Positions 1-9,485 of a stretch of DNA of 64,000 bases are shown one piece after another (the stretch's first letter is position 1; each line of letters starts with the position of its first letter). The DNA lies in NCBI GenBank assembly GCA_033439765.1, contig JAULSN010000001.1, forward strand, positions 8,370,001 through 8,434,000, given 5' to 3'. A program made the translations under genes and the position numbers. The notes under the pieces were generated by a model. That model was not told the DNA's origin. It saw only the letters and a program-made list of their open reading frames with translations, and made no database searches. The stretch is from Lasiosphaeria ovina (taxonomy: Eukaryota > Ascomycota > Sordariomycetes > Sordariales > Lasiosphaeriaceae).

Positions 1-782
1 TACGAAGTTGAGGCTGAATAATACTATCGTGATACGAGGCGATATACCGATATAGGGATACCCGGGTAATACGACAATATAAATGTACGGAATATAACGA
101 ATACCCCAGAACCCCAGACTTCAATTTCCGAGATTACTAATAACGTAGATAAACGTATCTCCGTTTCCGTACCTACTCCATTTTACGTTCAGCTTCCCTC
201 CCCGTAACCCACCGAGTAGACGTCTTAGCGTGAGACCAGCCCACCCGAGACACCGCTGCCGATAGTAAGCAATGCCCCGAGCGGCCCGCGTAGGTCAACG
301 AGGGTTAATACCGTCGCCACTAAGTCAAGCTATGACTAGCTAGGCCCCGAAAAACCTGCGCCGTAAAAAAGGCTCTACGTAGAAATCTACGCGGACGGAG
401 ACGCCATAAAGGATAGTAGTGGCGTACGAACGGCCAAACGACCAAGGCTAAGGGCCGTTCATAGTAGTACGCCGGCTGGCCGTACTACCCACCCTCTCGA
501 TAAGAGGAGGCTTGAAAGGCGGATTCCGTTACCGATATCTGAAGATGAGCCCGGCAATATGACTATGACGAAACCTCTCCGTAAGCTACTCACCCCACGT
601 TAGCCGAGAGTCCTGGCGCTAATTAGTAAGAGCTAGTCCGTCTATAGAGCCGACGAGATTCGATACCGAGAGGCGATAACCGTAAAGTTCACGGCTATGG
701 ACGGTTGTAAGATCCCCGGGTAAGACCCGCAAAACCCATCGATATAGAACCCTTAAGGGGGATCTCGTCGGACTATTATAGC
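1..782. repeat. RIP-mutated repeat DNA, no readable gene
   Basis: The stretch is rich in TA dinucleotides and poor in CA and TG, while CG is kept, which is the signature of repeat-induced point mutation. No reading frame of useful length survives on either strand. It is probably the upstream part of the same element that carries the Myb-type reading frame that follows, but no family could be recognised. No terminal repeat was found at the left, because the element runs off the window. Confidence 0.6.
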
Positions 783-1316
783 GCATGCGGCTTTCGTACT
801 GAGCACCTTTTTCAGCTAGCGGAGAGGGCATAGAGATAGATTCCTAAGGACGACGTATCCTTTGAGGCCTTATTCGAGGGTAGCTTTAGCTTCTCGGATA
901 TAGATAAGAGCGCGATTATGCTACGGCTATGCCTTGGATCTATACGCGACTACGCTCGAGAAATAGCTACGGAACGGAGATAGCCAGGCCTCCAGAACAC
1001 GATGACGCTGCCTAAATATACCGAGACCGAAAAGATAAATAATACTATATCGGGCTAAAGTGATTCTCTCTCTAATTCTAGTAACGATGATGACCGTGAC
1101 GATCTTTCTGAAGGTACCGAGACCGACGGCGACTCTGATATTACCGACGGAGTAGGGAGCAAGCGCCAGGCCCGTGGTAGGGCCCCTCGTTGGTCGCCTC
1201 TCGAAGAGCGACGGTTACGGTCGTATGTGAAGGAGAACAAAGATTGGTCGTGGATTGCCGGCCAACTAGGTCGGACTGAGAATACTGTGAAGCAATATTG
1301 GGGAAAGATGAGCTAG
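783..1316 (+). pseudogene. RIP-mutated ORF ending in a Myb/SANT DNA-binding domain
   Basis: One reading frame runs from about 783 to the TAG at 1314-1316, interrupted only by TAG at 831 and 837, a TAG near 990 and a TAA near 1050. All of these can be explained as CAG or CAA codons hit by C-to-T changes. The C-terminal part (about 1190-1312) is an intact Myb/SANT-like helix-turn-helix with the expected tryptophans: RWSPLEERRL, then DWSWIAGQLGRT, then VKQYWGK. It is preceded by an acidic Ser/Asp/Glu-rich linker. Such single-Myb proteins occur in fungal accessory DNA and may come from a transposon, but no transposase domain is visible. There is no start codon I would trust, because the 5' part is in heavily mutated DNA. 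Mutation is lighter over the Myb domain than upstream. Confidence 0.65.
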
Positions 1317-1433
1317 GGGGCATGAGACATGTTGGGCCCAGGAAGCGGAAGTTTGTTTTATGAAGAGCCAAGCAGGGCCAGGGCGAGAGGAACCCCGCCC
1401 TTTAACTGCGAAGCTGCCCAGCTAAGGCCTTAT

Positions 1434-1714
1434 CGTCGGCGTTTCTGTTTGGCCGTCCGCGTGGCGATGCATTTCGTCAGGGGCTGAGGCTTTATCGTAA
1501 AAGGAGCGACTTCCCCCTCCCCTCGAAGGCGACGACTGTGCCTGCCCTTTAGATCCGACCGCATGAACGACATCGTGAGGCTCCTCCCATTCGCTTTGGG
1601 GTATAGGCGTCACCGTCGGCGTTTCTGTTTGTCCGTCTACGTGGCGGCGCAGTGCCTCTAGAGCTTCATCGATAAATGGAGCTGTTTCCCCCCTCCCTCT
1701 CGAGGGCGACGGCT
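1434..1714. repeat. Two diverged direct repeats spaced exactly 180 bp
   Basis: A block starting CGTCGGCGTTTCTGTTTG at 1434 recurs at 1614. In both copies it is followed at the same distance by a pyrimidine-rich stretch and GGCGACG (about 1511-1534 and 1687-1714). The copies differ by scattered substitutions. The second copy abuts the start of the next reading frame. This looks like an old tandem duplication of about 180 bp. No function is evident. Confidence 0.6.
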
Positions 1715-1796
1715 ACGACAACTTGCTTCCTACATCTATCTCGACGCGCACAACCACCACTTCCTGTCGACGGCCCAGGCCAGCATTTGCTTCACG

Positions 1797-2492
1797 ATGC
1801 CCGACTCCCCGATCTTCAAGAAACGGCGGCTGCCATTCAGGAGAACAGCTATTCCGTCCGAGGCCCGCGGCAAGCCCAGGACTCGCTGGTTCATCCAGTA
1901 CAAGCGCGCGTTCGGAGGGACCCAACGCCATTTTGACGAGCGTAGCTGGGAGCCTTACGATCTGGTATGGGCCGAGAAATGTGTTACTCACGTCCCGGCT
2001 CCTGACGGCAAGGGTATCCTCACAGATTCGGAACTACACAGGCTTCACTAGCAGAAGCGCTGTCCTTGCTTCGTCAAAGACTACGCAGGCGACCTGCACC
2101 GCTGGTGTACCTGGAAATATCACTTCGAAAGGGTGCGTGTGCGGCGCGGAGTCAAGGGCGAGATTAATGGAGTGGACGACGATGGGCTCGCCCTTTGGGC
2201 CGGGGGCATTAAGCAAGCCGGCATTACCGACTTCTTTCAACCAACGGCGCGTGTGGGCTTGGAGGAGAATGGGAAGGAATCGAGTGGGACACTGGACGGT
2301 GGGCTGACGATTCAAACGCCGATAGGCCTGGGTTTGGGTCTCCCTCTTACCTCGCAGGTAAGCGGACCACCCCGACCCGACAGGAAGATCACAGCGTTCT
2401 ACTCGCATATCAAGAAGCGGCAGGGCGTAGGGAAGAAGGCAGAGACGGACTGGACCTGGGTGGACGCTAGCGCTGGAGAACACAGGGCTTAG
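1797..2492 (+). pseudogene. Unrecognised ORF with PCNA-box-like motif, one internal TAG
   Basis: A single frame from ATG 1797 to TAG 2490-2492 (232 codons) is broken only by TAG at 2049-2051, which reads as a CAG-to-TAG change because both sides stay in frame. The N-terminal half is Lys/Arg- and Trp-rich; the middle has a CxC and a WxxW stretch. The C-terminal half contains QAGITDFF, which fits the PIP-box consensus Q-x-x-I-x-x-F-F, and about 55 residues later a weaker RKITAFY. I do not recognise the family. It may be an accessory protein of a mobile element, since it sits between the Myb fossil and the FunK1 fossil. Codon third positions are G/C-rich like the genes nearby, which argues for real coding history. 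Confidence 0.5.
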
Positions 2493-3291
2493 TGCTTGGT
2501 AGACTACTGGAATCTTGGGCCGCGATATGGGCACATATGTATTTGGTTTCTGGCAGTTGAATGTTTATATGGTTTGCAAAGACGTGCTGTCGGCTATCTG
2601 CAGGTGTGTCGTGATGGTGTTACGGGTAGCATCACCCGCCGCGTGTCCGGCTCTGCCTTCGCTGGAGCTATTCTCCTGGTCAGGCTTGACATAACTCCGT
2701 GCGGGAAGGGCGCGGCACCCCATTCGTTCCACACCGTAATTGAAGCGCAAGCCTCAGCATGCAGGACCAGGGGGCGTTCGTGAACCGGGATATATGGATG
2801 CTGATAAACTCCCAGCGTGACCGTCGGGCAATGGATGACTCTCGCGCCGAGGAGCATGCCTCAGCCTGAACGAGAACGCCGAAGCCGAGGTGATGATCGG
2901 TCTCGCTGCCCCGGAGCAAAGATGGCGGAGCCATATTTCTGGGCTGCCGGCGCTCTCCTCGGAGAATGCTATTAGCCCCCGCCCCGCGCGATGACAAGCA
3001 CAGCCCTCCGGGTATCCCCACGATATGGGTGGCAGGCCGGCTCCGCTAGGCGTCCACTGGGCGGCGGGTAACACCAAGGACAGCACTAGATGGAACATAT
3101 TGCTGTCTGGCTGACGCCAATCGCTTTGCCCACGCTTACCGCTTCCTAACAGCCCAGCAGACATGAATCCTCTGTGGGATCTCCTCCCTGCCCAAGCATA
3201 ACAATGGAACCCATGACACTTTTGGTTTTGTTAGATTGACATGAAGTTTGGGCGGTTAGGACCTGAAAAAGCAAGCCAAAGAGAGGTTACA
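2493..3291. other. No recognisable gene
   Basis: Several overlapping open frames exist on both strands (for example minus 2754-3164), but none shows a known motif or a convincing start. I see no repeats here. Confidence 0.5.
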
Positions 3292-3753
3292 ATGAATGCA
3301 TATCCAGAACAACACCCAAAAGAATGACTCGAGATCGTGCATGAAGGAATGCTGCTCGCCTAGAAGCGCCCCGATTGCCATGAATGCCCTCGTGCCAGTC
3401 TTCCCTTTGGCTCCCGACGCGCCCTCTCGTTGCTCTTTGATGGCAAGATCCAGGTCAATCAAAAGGGAAGGCCAGGAGGGATTATTGACGTCCTCGTTGA
3501 TCAAGAGGCTATTGATAGAGATATCTCTGTGCAGGATGCCGGCCTTGCGTAGGGATTCGTGCCCTTCAATGCAGCCGTCAAGTGCGGCAAGCAGAGACGT
3601 TCGGGAGCTGGCCTTGTAGATAGGAGTTCCGTAGTCGCGAAGAATGACACGACGATGCACCCGATTTGACAGATTGCCGCTGGCTTGAGATGCCGAGCAA
3701 GACCGCTTGCTGTGTGGCAGAGGGGCGCCGGCTTGACTGGACGATCGTTTCTT
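3292..3753 (-). pseudogene. FunK1 fungal-type protein kinase core, inverted fragment
   Basis: Read on the minus strand this encodes the central part of a FunK1 (fungal-type protein kinase): a Ser/Lys-rich KKRSSSQAGAPLPHSKRSCS stretch, RVHRRVILRDYGTPIYKA, the catalytic loop ILHRDISINSLLINE, the metal-site motif LLIDLDLAIKEQRE (DLD instead of DFG, usual for FunK1), GKTGTRAFMAI and HDLESFFWVLFWICIH. It stops abruptly at about 3292, where the kinase should continue. The missing C-terminal continuation is found just to the right but on the plus strand, so the gene is rearranged. The N-lobe was not found. Confidence 0.85.
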
Positions 3754-3759
3754 ACCAAA

Positions 3760-4041
3760 GGCCCGGACGAGCACAGAGTTGTCGCACGGTTCGACAAGTG
3801 GAATTACATCGACACAGAGGAGTTGGCGGAGCAGAAGAAAGGGCAAGTATCTCATGAGGGGGACTTCATCAGGACCGCTAAGGAGAATTTTACTCCTTAT
3901 TATCACCCATTGATACCTTGGGTCAACCGGTTACGGAAAGCTGTATTTCCAAATGGTGGGAGGTGGGAGAGAGAGGACAGAGGGCTATATATTCGGATGC
4001 GGCAGATCCTTCAGGAAGCCCAAAAGGATCCGACTACCTAA
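3760..4041 (+). pseudogene. FunK1 C-terminal tail, opposite orientation to its core
   Basis: On the plus strand the frame reads GPDEHRVVARFDKWNY, then DTEELAEQKKG, then ENFTPYYHPLIPWVNRLRK, then FPNGGRW, and ends at TAA 4039-4041 after AQKDPTT. These are the conserved C-terminal words of FunK1 kinases that normally follow directly after FWICIH in one protein. Here they lie head-to-head with the core, the junction being at about 3754-3759. This half is free of stops. Confidence 0.8.
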
Positions 4042-4072
4042 GCAAGAGCCAGGCAACCTGGTATTTGTGTAA

Positions 4073-5456
4073 CTACCTTGCTTTATTGTCTGCTCGTTTC
4101 AGCCGATCCCCTATAACATGGAGATACCGTTCTGTCCCTTCAGCATCCAAATCAAAGGCGAGCCGCACCATCTCGTGGACGAGGCCTGCATCTGCCATTG
4201 GCAAGCGGCCAAGTTTTGTGAAGCAAGCATATATCCTCGATGCTGGGCTGTCTAACACCTCGGCGAATGAGCTTCCGAGGGATCGCCCTATCTTCCGCAG
4301 TTCTACCTCGGCGTCTCGAAACTTCTTGGTGTATAACCTTCGAGCAGACTCTTGCCGCGACACGTTCCCATGCGCAGGGTGATTGGGATCCTGAAGGATG
4401 CCTTGAATCTCCATGTCCGACTCCAGCAGCGGAAATGGCATTGGGTAGTGATTGACCTGCCAGGGCGCGGTTTGGGCAAACTCCCAATCGATGATCGCCC
4501 GGAAGTTGAACTTGTCGTCGACAAGGATGTTCTGCGTACCAAGGTCCATGTGGTTCAGAGGGAACCGCCCCTCAGCGCTACCGTCCTCGAATAGGGTAGT
4601 GTTTTGTACGATGTCGCGAAAGACAAAGGCGCCAAGGATGGTGAAGGACAAAACACCATTCGAATCAGTATCCGTCAGATCCAGTTTGCTAATTGCAGCA
4701 TCTGCAACAGCAGTAAAGTACTCAGCCGTACTAGAGAAAGGGCCGTGGCACCTCAACCCTTCGGCTGAGGCGCTGGCCAACCTGCCAATGACAGGCTCTC
4801 CTGTTGTCGATACGGAAGAGATGGAACCAATCTGCGGATATGCTAGAGTTGCTAGTTCTACCTGTACCCTTGTCCATTGGGTTATGATGTGCTCCTGGAT
4901 TGCAGTCTAGATCCGGTTAGTTGGTAGAGCGGAATCGAAGCAATAAAAGAAACCTTACCGACAGATTGCACAGGTCAGGTTCGATATCCTGTAGGGTATT
5001 TCCATAGAAGCCTTCCAAAAGCATGTAAATGGCACCGGCATCGGCAGCAAGCTGGGACCCCGGGCCCTCATAGGTGTATATCTGGGGGAGAGTAATGGCG
5101 GGTACGTTCTGCCTCACAAAGGCCATAGTAGCGACCTCGCATGCGATGGAGTACTGTTCGTCTTCCTCACTAATCGTAGGCGGGGTATCGGGGTGTCGGG
5201 GCAAGCGAACTCTAGCGATAACTAGGCTGCCGTCTTCAGCAATCATCTCAAAACAGATCCAATACTGGCCCGCTGAGAAGGGCTGGCTCATGGTAACTTT
5301 CTGTCCCTTGATGCTCTGAGCATGGCGCGTAAGCACAGACTTGTCGATCTTCGCGAGCAGTCTCTGTAACCGTTCTTTCATGCCGTTGTAGTCCCAGCCC
5401 GCAAAAGAAGTCCACTGCGTACTCGGTGGCACCCTCGAGGTTCCCAACGCGGCCAT
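4073..5456 (-). CDS. APH-family phosphotransferase (aminoglycoside phosphotransferase-like)
   Basis: Two exons, 5456-4959 and 4906-4073, are joined across a 52-nt intron (4907-4958; donor GTAAGG, acceptor CTAG) in the same phase, giving 443 residues. The start is ATG 5456; a GTG two codons upstream is not needed. The C-terminal half has the kinase-like APH catalytic signature NHMDLGTQNILVD (His285, Asp287, Asn292) and the metal-binding AIIDWEF (Asp306), followed by WQVNHYPMPFP. The N-lobe contains QPFSAGQYWICFEM, typical of fungal members. Members are ATP-dependent small-molecule kinases; the substrate cannot be told from sequence, and antibiotic resistance should not be assumed. The family is greatly expanded in filamentous ascomycetes. 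The gene is intact although its neighbours on both sides are broken. Confidence 0.88.
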
Positions 5457-6157
5457 TGTCACGTGGTGAGGAAGGGCGGGCAGCGGAGCCGGCGCAGAAG
5501 CCGATGGGGGAGTTCACTGTCTGGCTAATATCGAGGCCAGCATGAAAATTTTCGAAAATGACCAAATGAGCAGCAGGTCGTCACGATGACAGTGGCCGGC
5601 CAGGACTAAATGGCCCGAACCGCAGGGAACAGCTCGCTTGAGCCCTGATTAATCAGCACATGCCAAGGCTAGGCTGCGCCCCACCGCGCACACTGGAAGC
5701 TTCGAGTAGATAATGTATTTCAAGGGAATGAGCATTCTAGCGCGACTGCGATGTACTGTTGACCTGCACCCTAATTCACACTTAACGAGTGTCCCCAAGC
5801 TAGATTATTTCTTCCTTCTATCCGCATAATGCACTCCCACCCAAGCAGGTTCTTAACAGTACTCTGGGGAAGGAACTGAATGGATGTTAGTGGCGGAAAG
5901 TTGAGAGCTACCACATATAACCTTACCTTCTAGTCCCCGTCAGTGATATGCCTCTGCTCACTTAGAGCAGGTATGGGACTGGCCCTGGCCGTAGACGGCC
6001 TTGCAAGTGGGGCATTAAACTTGATTGTTAGACGAAGGCATGGCTTGGCGTGGAGTCGGTTTGCTGGGACTGAGTTGCTGTTTAGTGTGTGGCGTTTAGT
6101 GTGTGGCGTTTAGTGTTTGGTCTGGGTTTGATCAGGTCGCTAGGGCTGGTTGGGTGT
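5457..6157. other. Intergenic, with a short 14-bp tandem repeat
   Basis: No gene is seen. At 6081-6120 a 14-bp unit (TTTAGTGTGTGGCG) is repeated almost three times. The interval ends at the target-site duplication of the MULE transposon. Confidence 0.6.
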
Positions 6158-6165
6158 TTATTTAT

Positions 6166-6210
6166 GGGGGAGTCTACTCGGACTGTAGAAATCGTCTTCT
6201 AGACTGTAGG
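6166..6210 (+). repeat. Left terminal inverted repeat of the MULE
   Basis: It begins with five G then AGTCTACTCGGACTGTAG. Its reverse complement is at 9433-9477, with about three differences over 45 bp. The inner half repeats the word GACTGTAG, which may be a transposase binding motif present twice per end (inference). Confidence 0.92.
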
Positions 6211-6577
6211 CACACCAAAAAGGTACATTTGACCATCGCGCCAAGCCACTAGCCCAGCCAAAACCGGATTTTTGCACCCAAAAAGGCATAGATGAATGGC
6301 TCGCTCGCTTCTTCGGATGGTTCCCTGTACGTACCCCGCGCCCGGGCCAGATTCTGAGGTCATCGCCAAATCCACCGCCTGCATACTGCGCCCGGGCCAC
6401 CCAAGCCAATTTTTACCTGCAATTGAGGGCATCGCCAAATCCACCAAAACCTTCCACCTTCAACCAACCTACCACAAAATCGCCGATTGAGCTACAACAA
6501 CAACAACGCGATTTTATCGCCGCGCAAGTAGGTGCGCAGCTTCATTATCAATCTACAAGACTAACTAGCGATAGAAA

Positions 6578-9142
6578 ATGGCCGCGCGCGACCCCCCGGC
6601 CGCATTTGACGACCTTGACGACCCTTTCGCTCTTACTGACGACCCCGATGAGCAACCTGATCGCGCACCGCAACCCCCGCCGGACCACAAAGTCCTTAAC
6701 CACAAATACGACTCCCTCGATGAGTTGATGTAGGATTTTCAGGCCTGGGCAAACAATGCCGGCTTTTCCGTTAAGAAGAAGCGTGCCTGCAACTACATTA
6801 AGGGCTTCGGCGCCTCGCGGGTCGATATTTCCTGTCTTCAAGATAAAGTCCGACCTTCAGAGGTACATTCGCGGGACTCGTTTACGAAGAAGCGTGACTG
6901 CGAGTTCAAGGTAGTTGCAACGGCCCTGCAGTCAGACAACAGGAAATGGACCTTACAGATCAAGGACCCGGCTCACAACCACCGCCTCGAGAAATACGTT
7001 GAGGATGTTTACGTTCCCCGTCGTCGATGGACTGTTGAAGAGAAGGCATTCGTGTCAACCTTCAATGACAGGCCGAGTGTTACGAATCGTGATATCAAGA
7101 TCGAAATACGGAAGCGTTTTCCCGACCTCAAGTTCACCGCCAGACAACTCTGAAACCTTCGCTTCAACTTGAAGCAGGACGGTCTCGCCGGCCACCTTCC
7201 TTTTCAAGCGACTATGAAGCTTCTTGACGAGAAAGAGATAGAATACAAAGTCCTTTGGTCGGAGGATGATAAAGATAAGCCAGAGGGCTTATTTTGGTCC
7301 AACTCATGGAGCGAGTCGATATGGAAGCTGTATCCCTGGGTATAGATGTATGATAATACTTATAAGACGAATAACAAGGGGCTTGCTTTCTTTCAGATCT
7401 GTAGCCTTACGAGCCTTAACAAAGTCTTTAGCTGTGCATTCGGACTTATTAATAACGAGCGTCAAGAAGGTTTTGACTGGCTGATGGACCGAGTTAATGA
7501 GCATCGCGAGAAAATCGGGGCCAGTAAACCGGTAGTTACCTTGACTGACTTTGATAACGCTATGAAGAATGCGGTAGCTCGTGTTTACCCTGATGCAGAC
7601 CCTCAAATCTGCATTTTCCATATTAATAAGAATGTGGTCCTGCAAGTCAAACGCAAGTGGGATAAGCAGGCCGCGGCGTAGGTGAATGCCGCATATATGG
7701 CTCAAAATGCCCAAGCTGGCCAGGCAGATGGAAACCAAGGCATTAATAACGACGACCCTGACGATGACCGCGATGAAGATGACCAAAATATCGTCAATAG
7801 ACTTAATCGCCGAGCCGATCAAGACCTCGGACCTGTTCCTGATGTTGTTGAGTACTCTCGGGCCGGGATTTACAAGCTTTGGGAGCACATACTCTATACC
7901 CCGACCCTCGAGGGCTTCAACTTGGCATACGAAAAGATGAAGGCATTCTTTCCTCAATAAGTGGAAATACTCAAGTATATTGAGGAGACCTATATGCCTA
8001 TCGCTCGAGAGTGGGCAACTTGTTACACAAACAAGCGCCTCAACTTCGGCCACAGGACCACATCGCCAGTTGAAGCGATTAACCGCTTCTTGAAGGGCTT
8101 CATCATCATAGCCAATAGTACTGTTCTCGATGCCGTCACGTAGTCCTTCAAAATGGTCGATGAGATGAAGGAGACCATTACGAATGTACGAAAGAACGAG
8201 AAATTCAACCTCAAGCGCGAATACCTAGGCAAACCGTGGATCGGCGATATTGCTCTCGATGTTGCAAGAAAGGCGATGAAGAAGATTACCGAATAATACA
8301 GGATTATGCTCGGAGCCGTGCCCACGTGGCAAAAGCCGAACCCGGCCCCCTTGAAGCCCTGCACCGGCCAGTTCAGTGCGCAGTACGGCATGCCGTGTAG
8401 TTATGACCTTTTTGAACGATATATGGATGGCCGGCCTCGCATTGAGAGGGATATGGAGGGTAAATTGGTCCTCAAGAAGTTGGATTTTCATCTATACTAG
8501 TGGTTGGAGAGATCCATACGTGATGAGGACCAGTATATGAGGTTCTACGAATTCAACCGTGTTACTCGCCTACGGGGCAGACCGCGAGGCTCGACGGCAT
8601 TCGCCCCGGACCCCCGGGCACCCCGGTCCACGGCTCCGTTGTCAATAGAGCCGTCGACATCGGCACCGACACAGACCCCGGCAGCCACCTCGACTGGCCG
8701 GGCCAGCGGCTTGAATCCATCCATTCGACGGAATGCCTCAGGGTGGGAAAATGTCAACCTACAACAGGAAGACAATAGAGATCGTAGGGACATGGAAAAC
8801 ACCAGGGATGACGCGCCTGTGCAGGCACCACGTACTGTGAATGGCCTCATGCCGCCCCCGCCTGCTCCTGGCGGTCGTGGCGGGCGCGGCGGTCGCGGCG
8901 GTCGCGGCGGATCCCGGGCAAAGAGTGGTGGTGCGGGCAGCCGGGGCGGCCGTGTTGCCTCGGCATCACGGGAATCTACACCTCGGGCTTCATCTGGCAC
9001 CCAGGCTGTACCGCCCACGGTACGTAGGGCCCGAGGGGGCATTACAAAGGCGTCAACACGCAGTGCATCGACTCGTCGGACTACGAGGGCTTTGGCTGCA
9101 GCATTTGAGGCGCAACAGAGCTCTGATCTTGACGATGCGTAG
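6578..9142 (+). pseudogene. MULE transposase, eight nonsense codons and no frameshift
   Basis: One frame of 855 codons runs from ATG 6578 to TAG 9140-9142. It is interrupted by TAG at 6731, 7343, 7679, 8141 and 8498, TAA at 7958 and 8294, and TGA at 7151, with no indel anywhere. Domain order: a FAR1/WRKY-GCM1-type zinc region with RDCEFKV and DPAHNHRLE (about residues 75-140); the MULE DDE domain with MYDNTYKTN (Asp259), VTLTDFDNAMKNA (Asp324), the CxxH insertion QICIFHINKN (Cys345) and TSPVEAINRFLK (Glu499); and a long C-terminal tail rich in Pro, Ser and RGG repeats (about residues 760-800). All stops except the TGA can be produced from CAG or CAA by C-to-T in CpA context, as RIP does. The element could still be mobilised in trans if an active copy exists. 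Confidence 0.92.
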
Positions 9143-9432
9143 GCAGGGCAGGTTTTTATTGCATTTTTGGGCATGTTATGTAAGCAATAACATATGCAGG
9201 GCCCTCGGGTTTTACTGTAGAAATGAACGATTCAGCGAATTCAACGGCCCTGAGTGAAAATTACTGTATTTGGAAGTATGTTGACTTTGACGACGACGAC
9301 GACGTGGTGGTGCGACTGCGTATGTGGGCGATTGATCCGAAGTTCAAATGCGCTTGGATTCATCCCATGACTTAGCCTGTTTTTTGGTGCGAAAAGTGGA
9401 TTTTTAGTGGCTTGGCGCCAGGGCGCAATGTA

Positions 9433-9477
9433 CCTACAGTCTAGAAGACGTTTCCTACAGTCCGAGTAGACTCCCCC
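9433..9477 (-). repeat. Right terminal inverted repeat of the MULE
   Basis: This is the reverse complement of the left end, closing with GACTCCCCC at 9469-9477 and followed directly by the second copy of TTATTTAT. Confidence 0.92.
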
Positions 9478-9485
9478 TTATTTAT

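Larger units (their letters stand above)
6158..9485 (+). mobile_element. Complete MULE (Mutator-like) DNA transposon with target duplication
   Basis: The element spans 6166-9477 (3312 bp). Its ends are 45-bp inverted repeats (6166-6210 and 9433-9477) that match except for about three bases. Similarity continues inward (for example CGCCAAGCCACTA at about 6239-6251 against its reverse complement at about 9405-9417). The flanks carry an identical 8-bp direct repeat TTATTTAT at 6158-6165 and 9478-9485, which is the target-site duplication. The single reading frame inside is a Mutator-like transposase. The structural completeness shows a real insertion, not a fragment; the transposase itself is dead. 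Confidence 0.93.
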
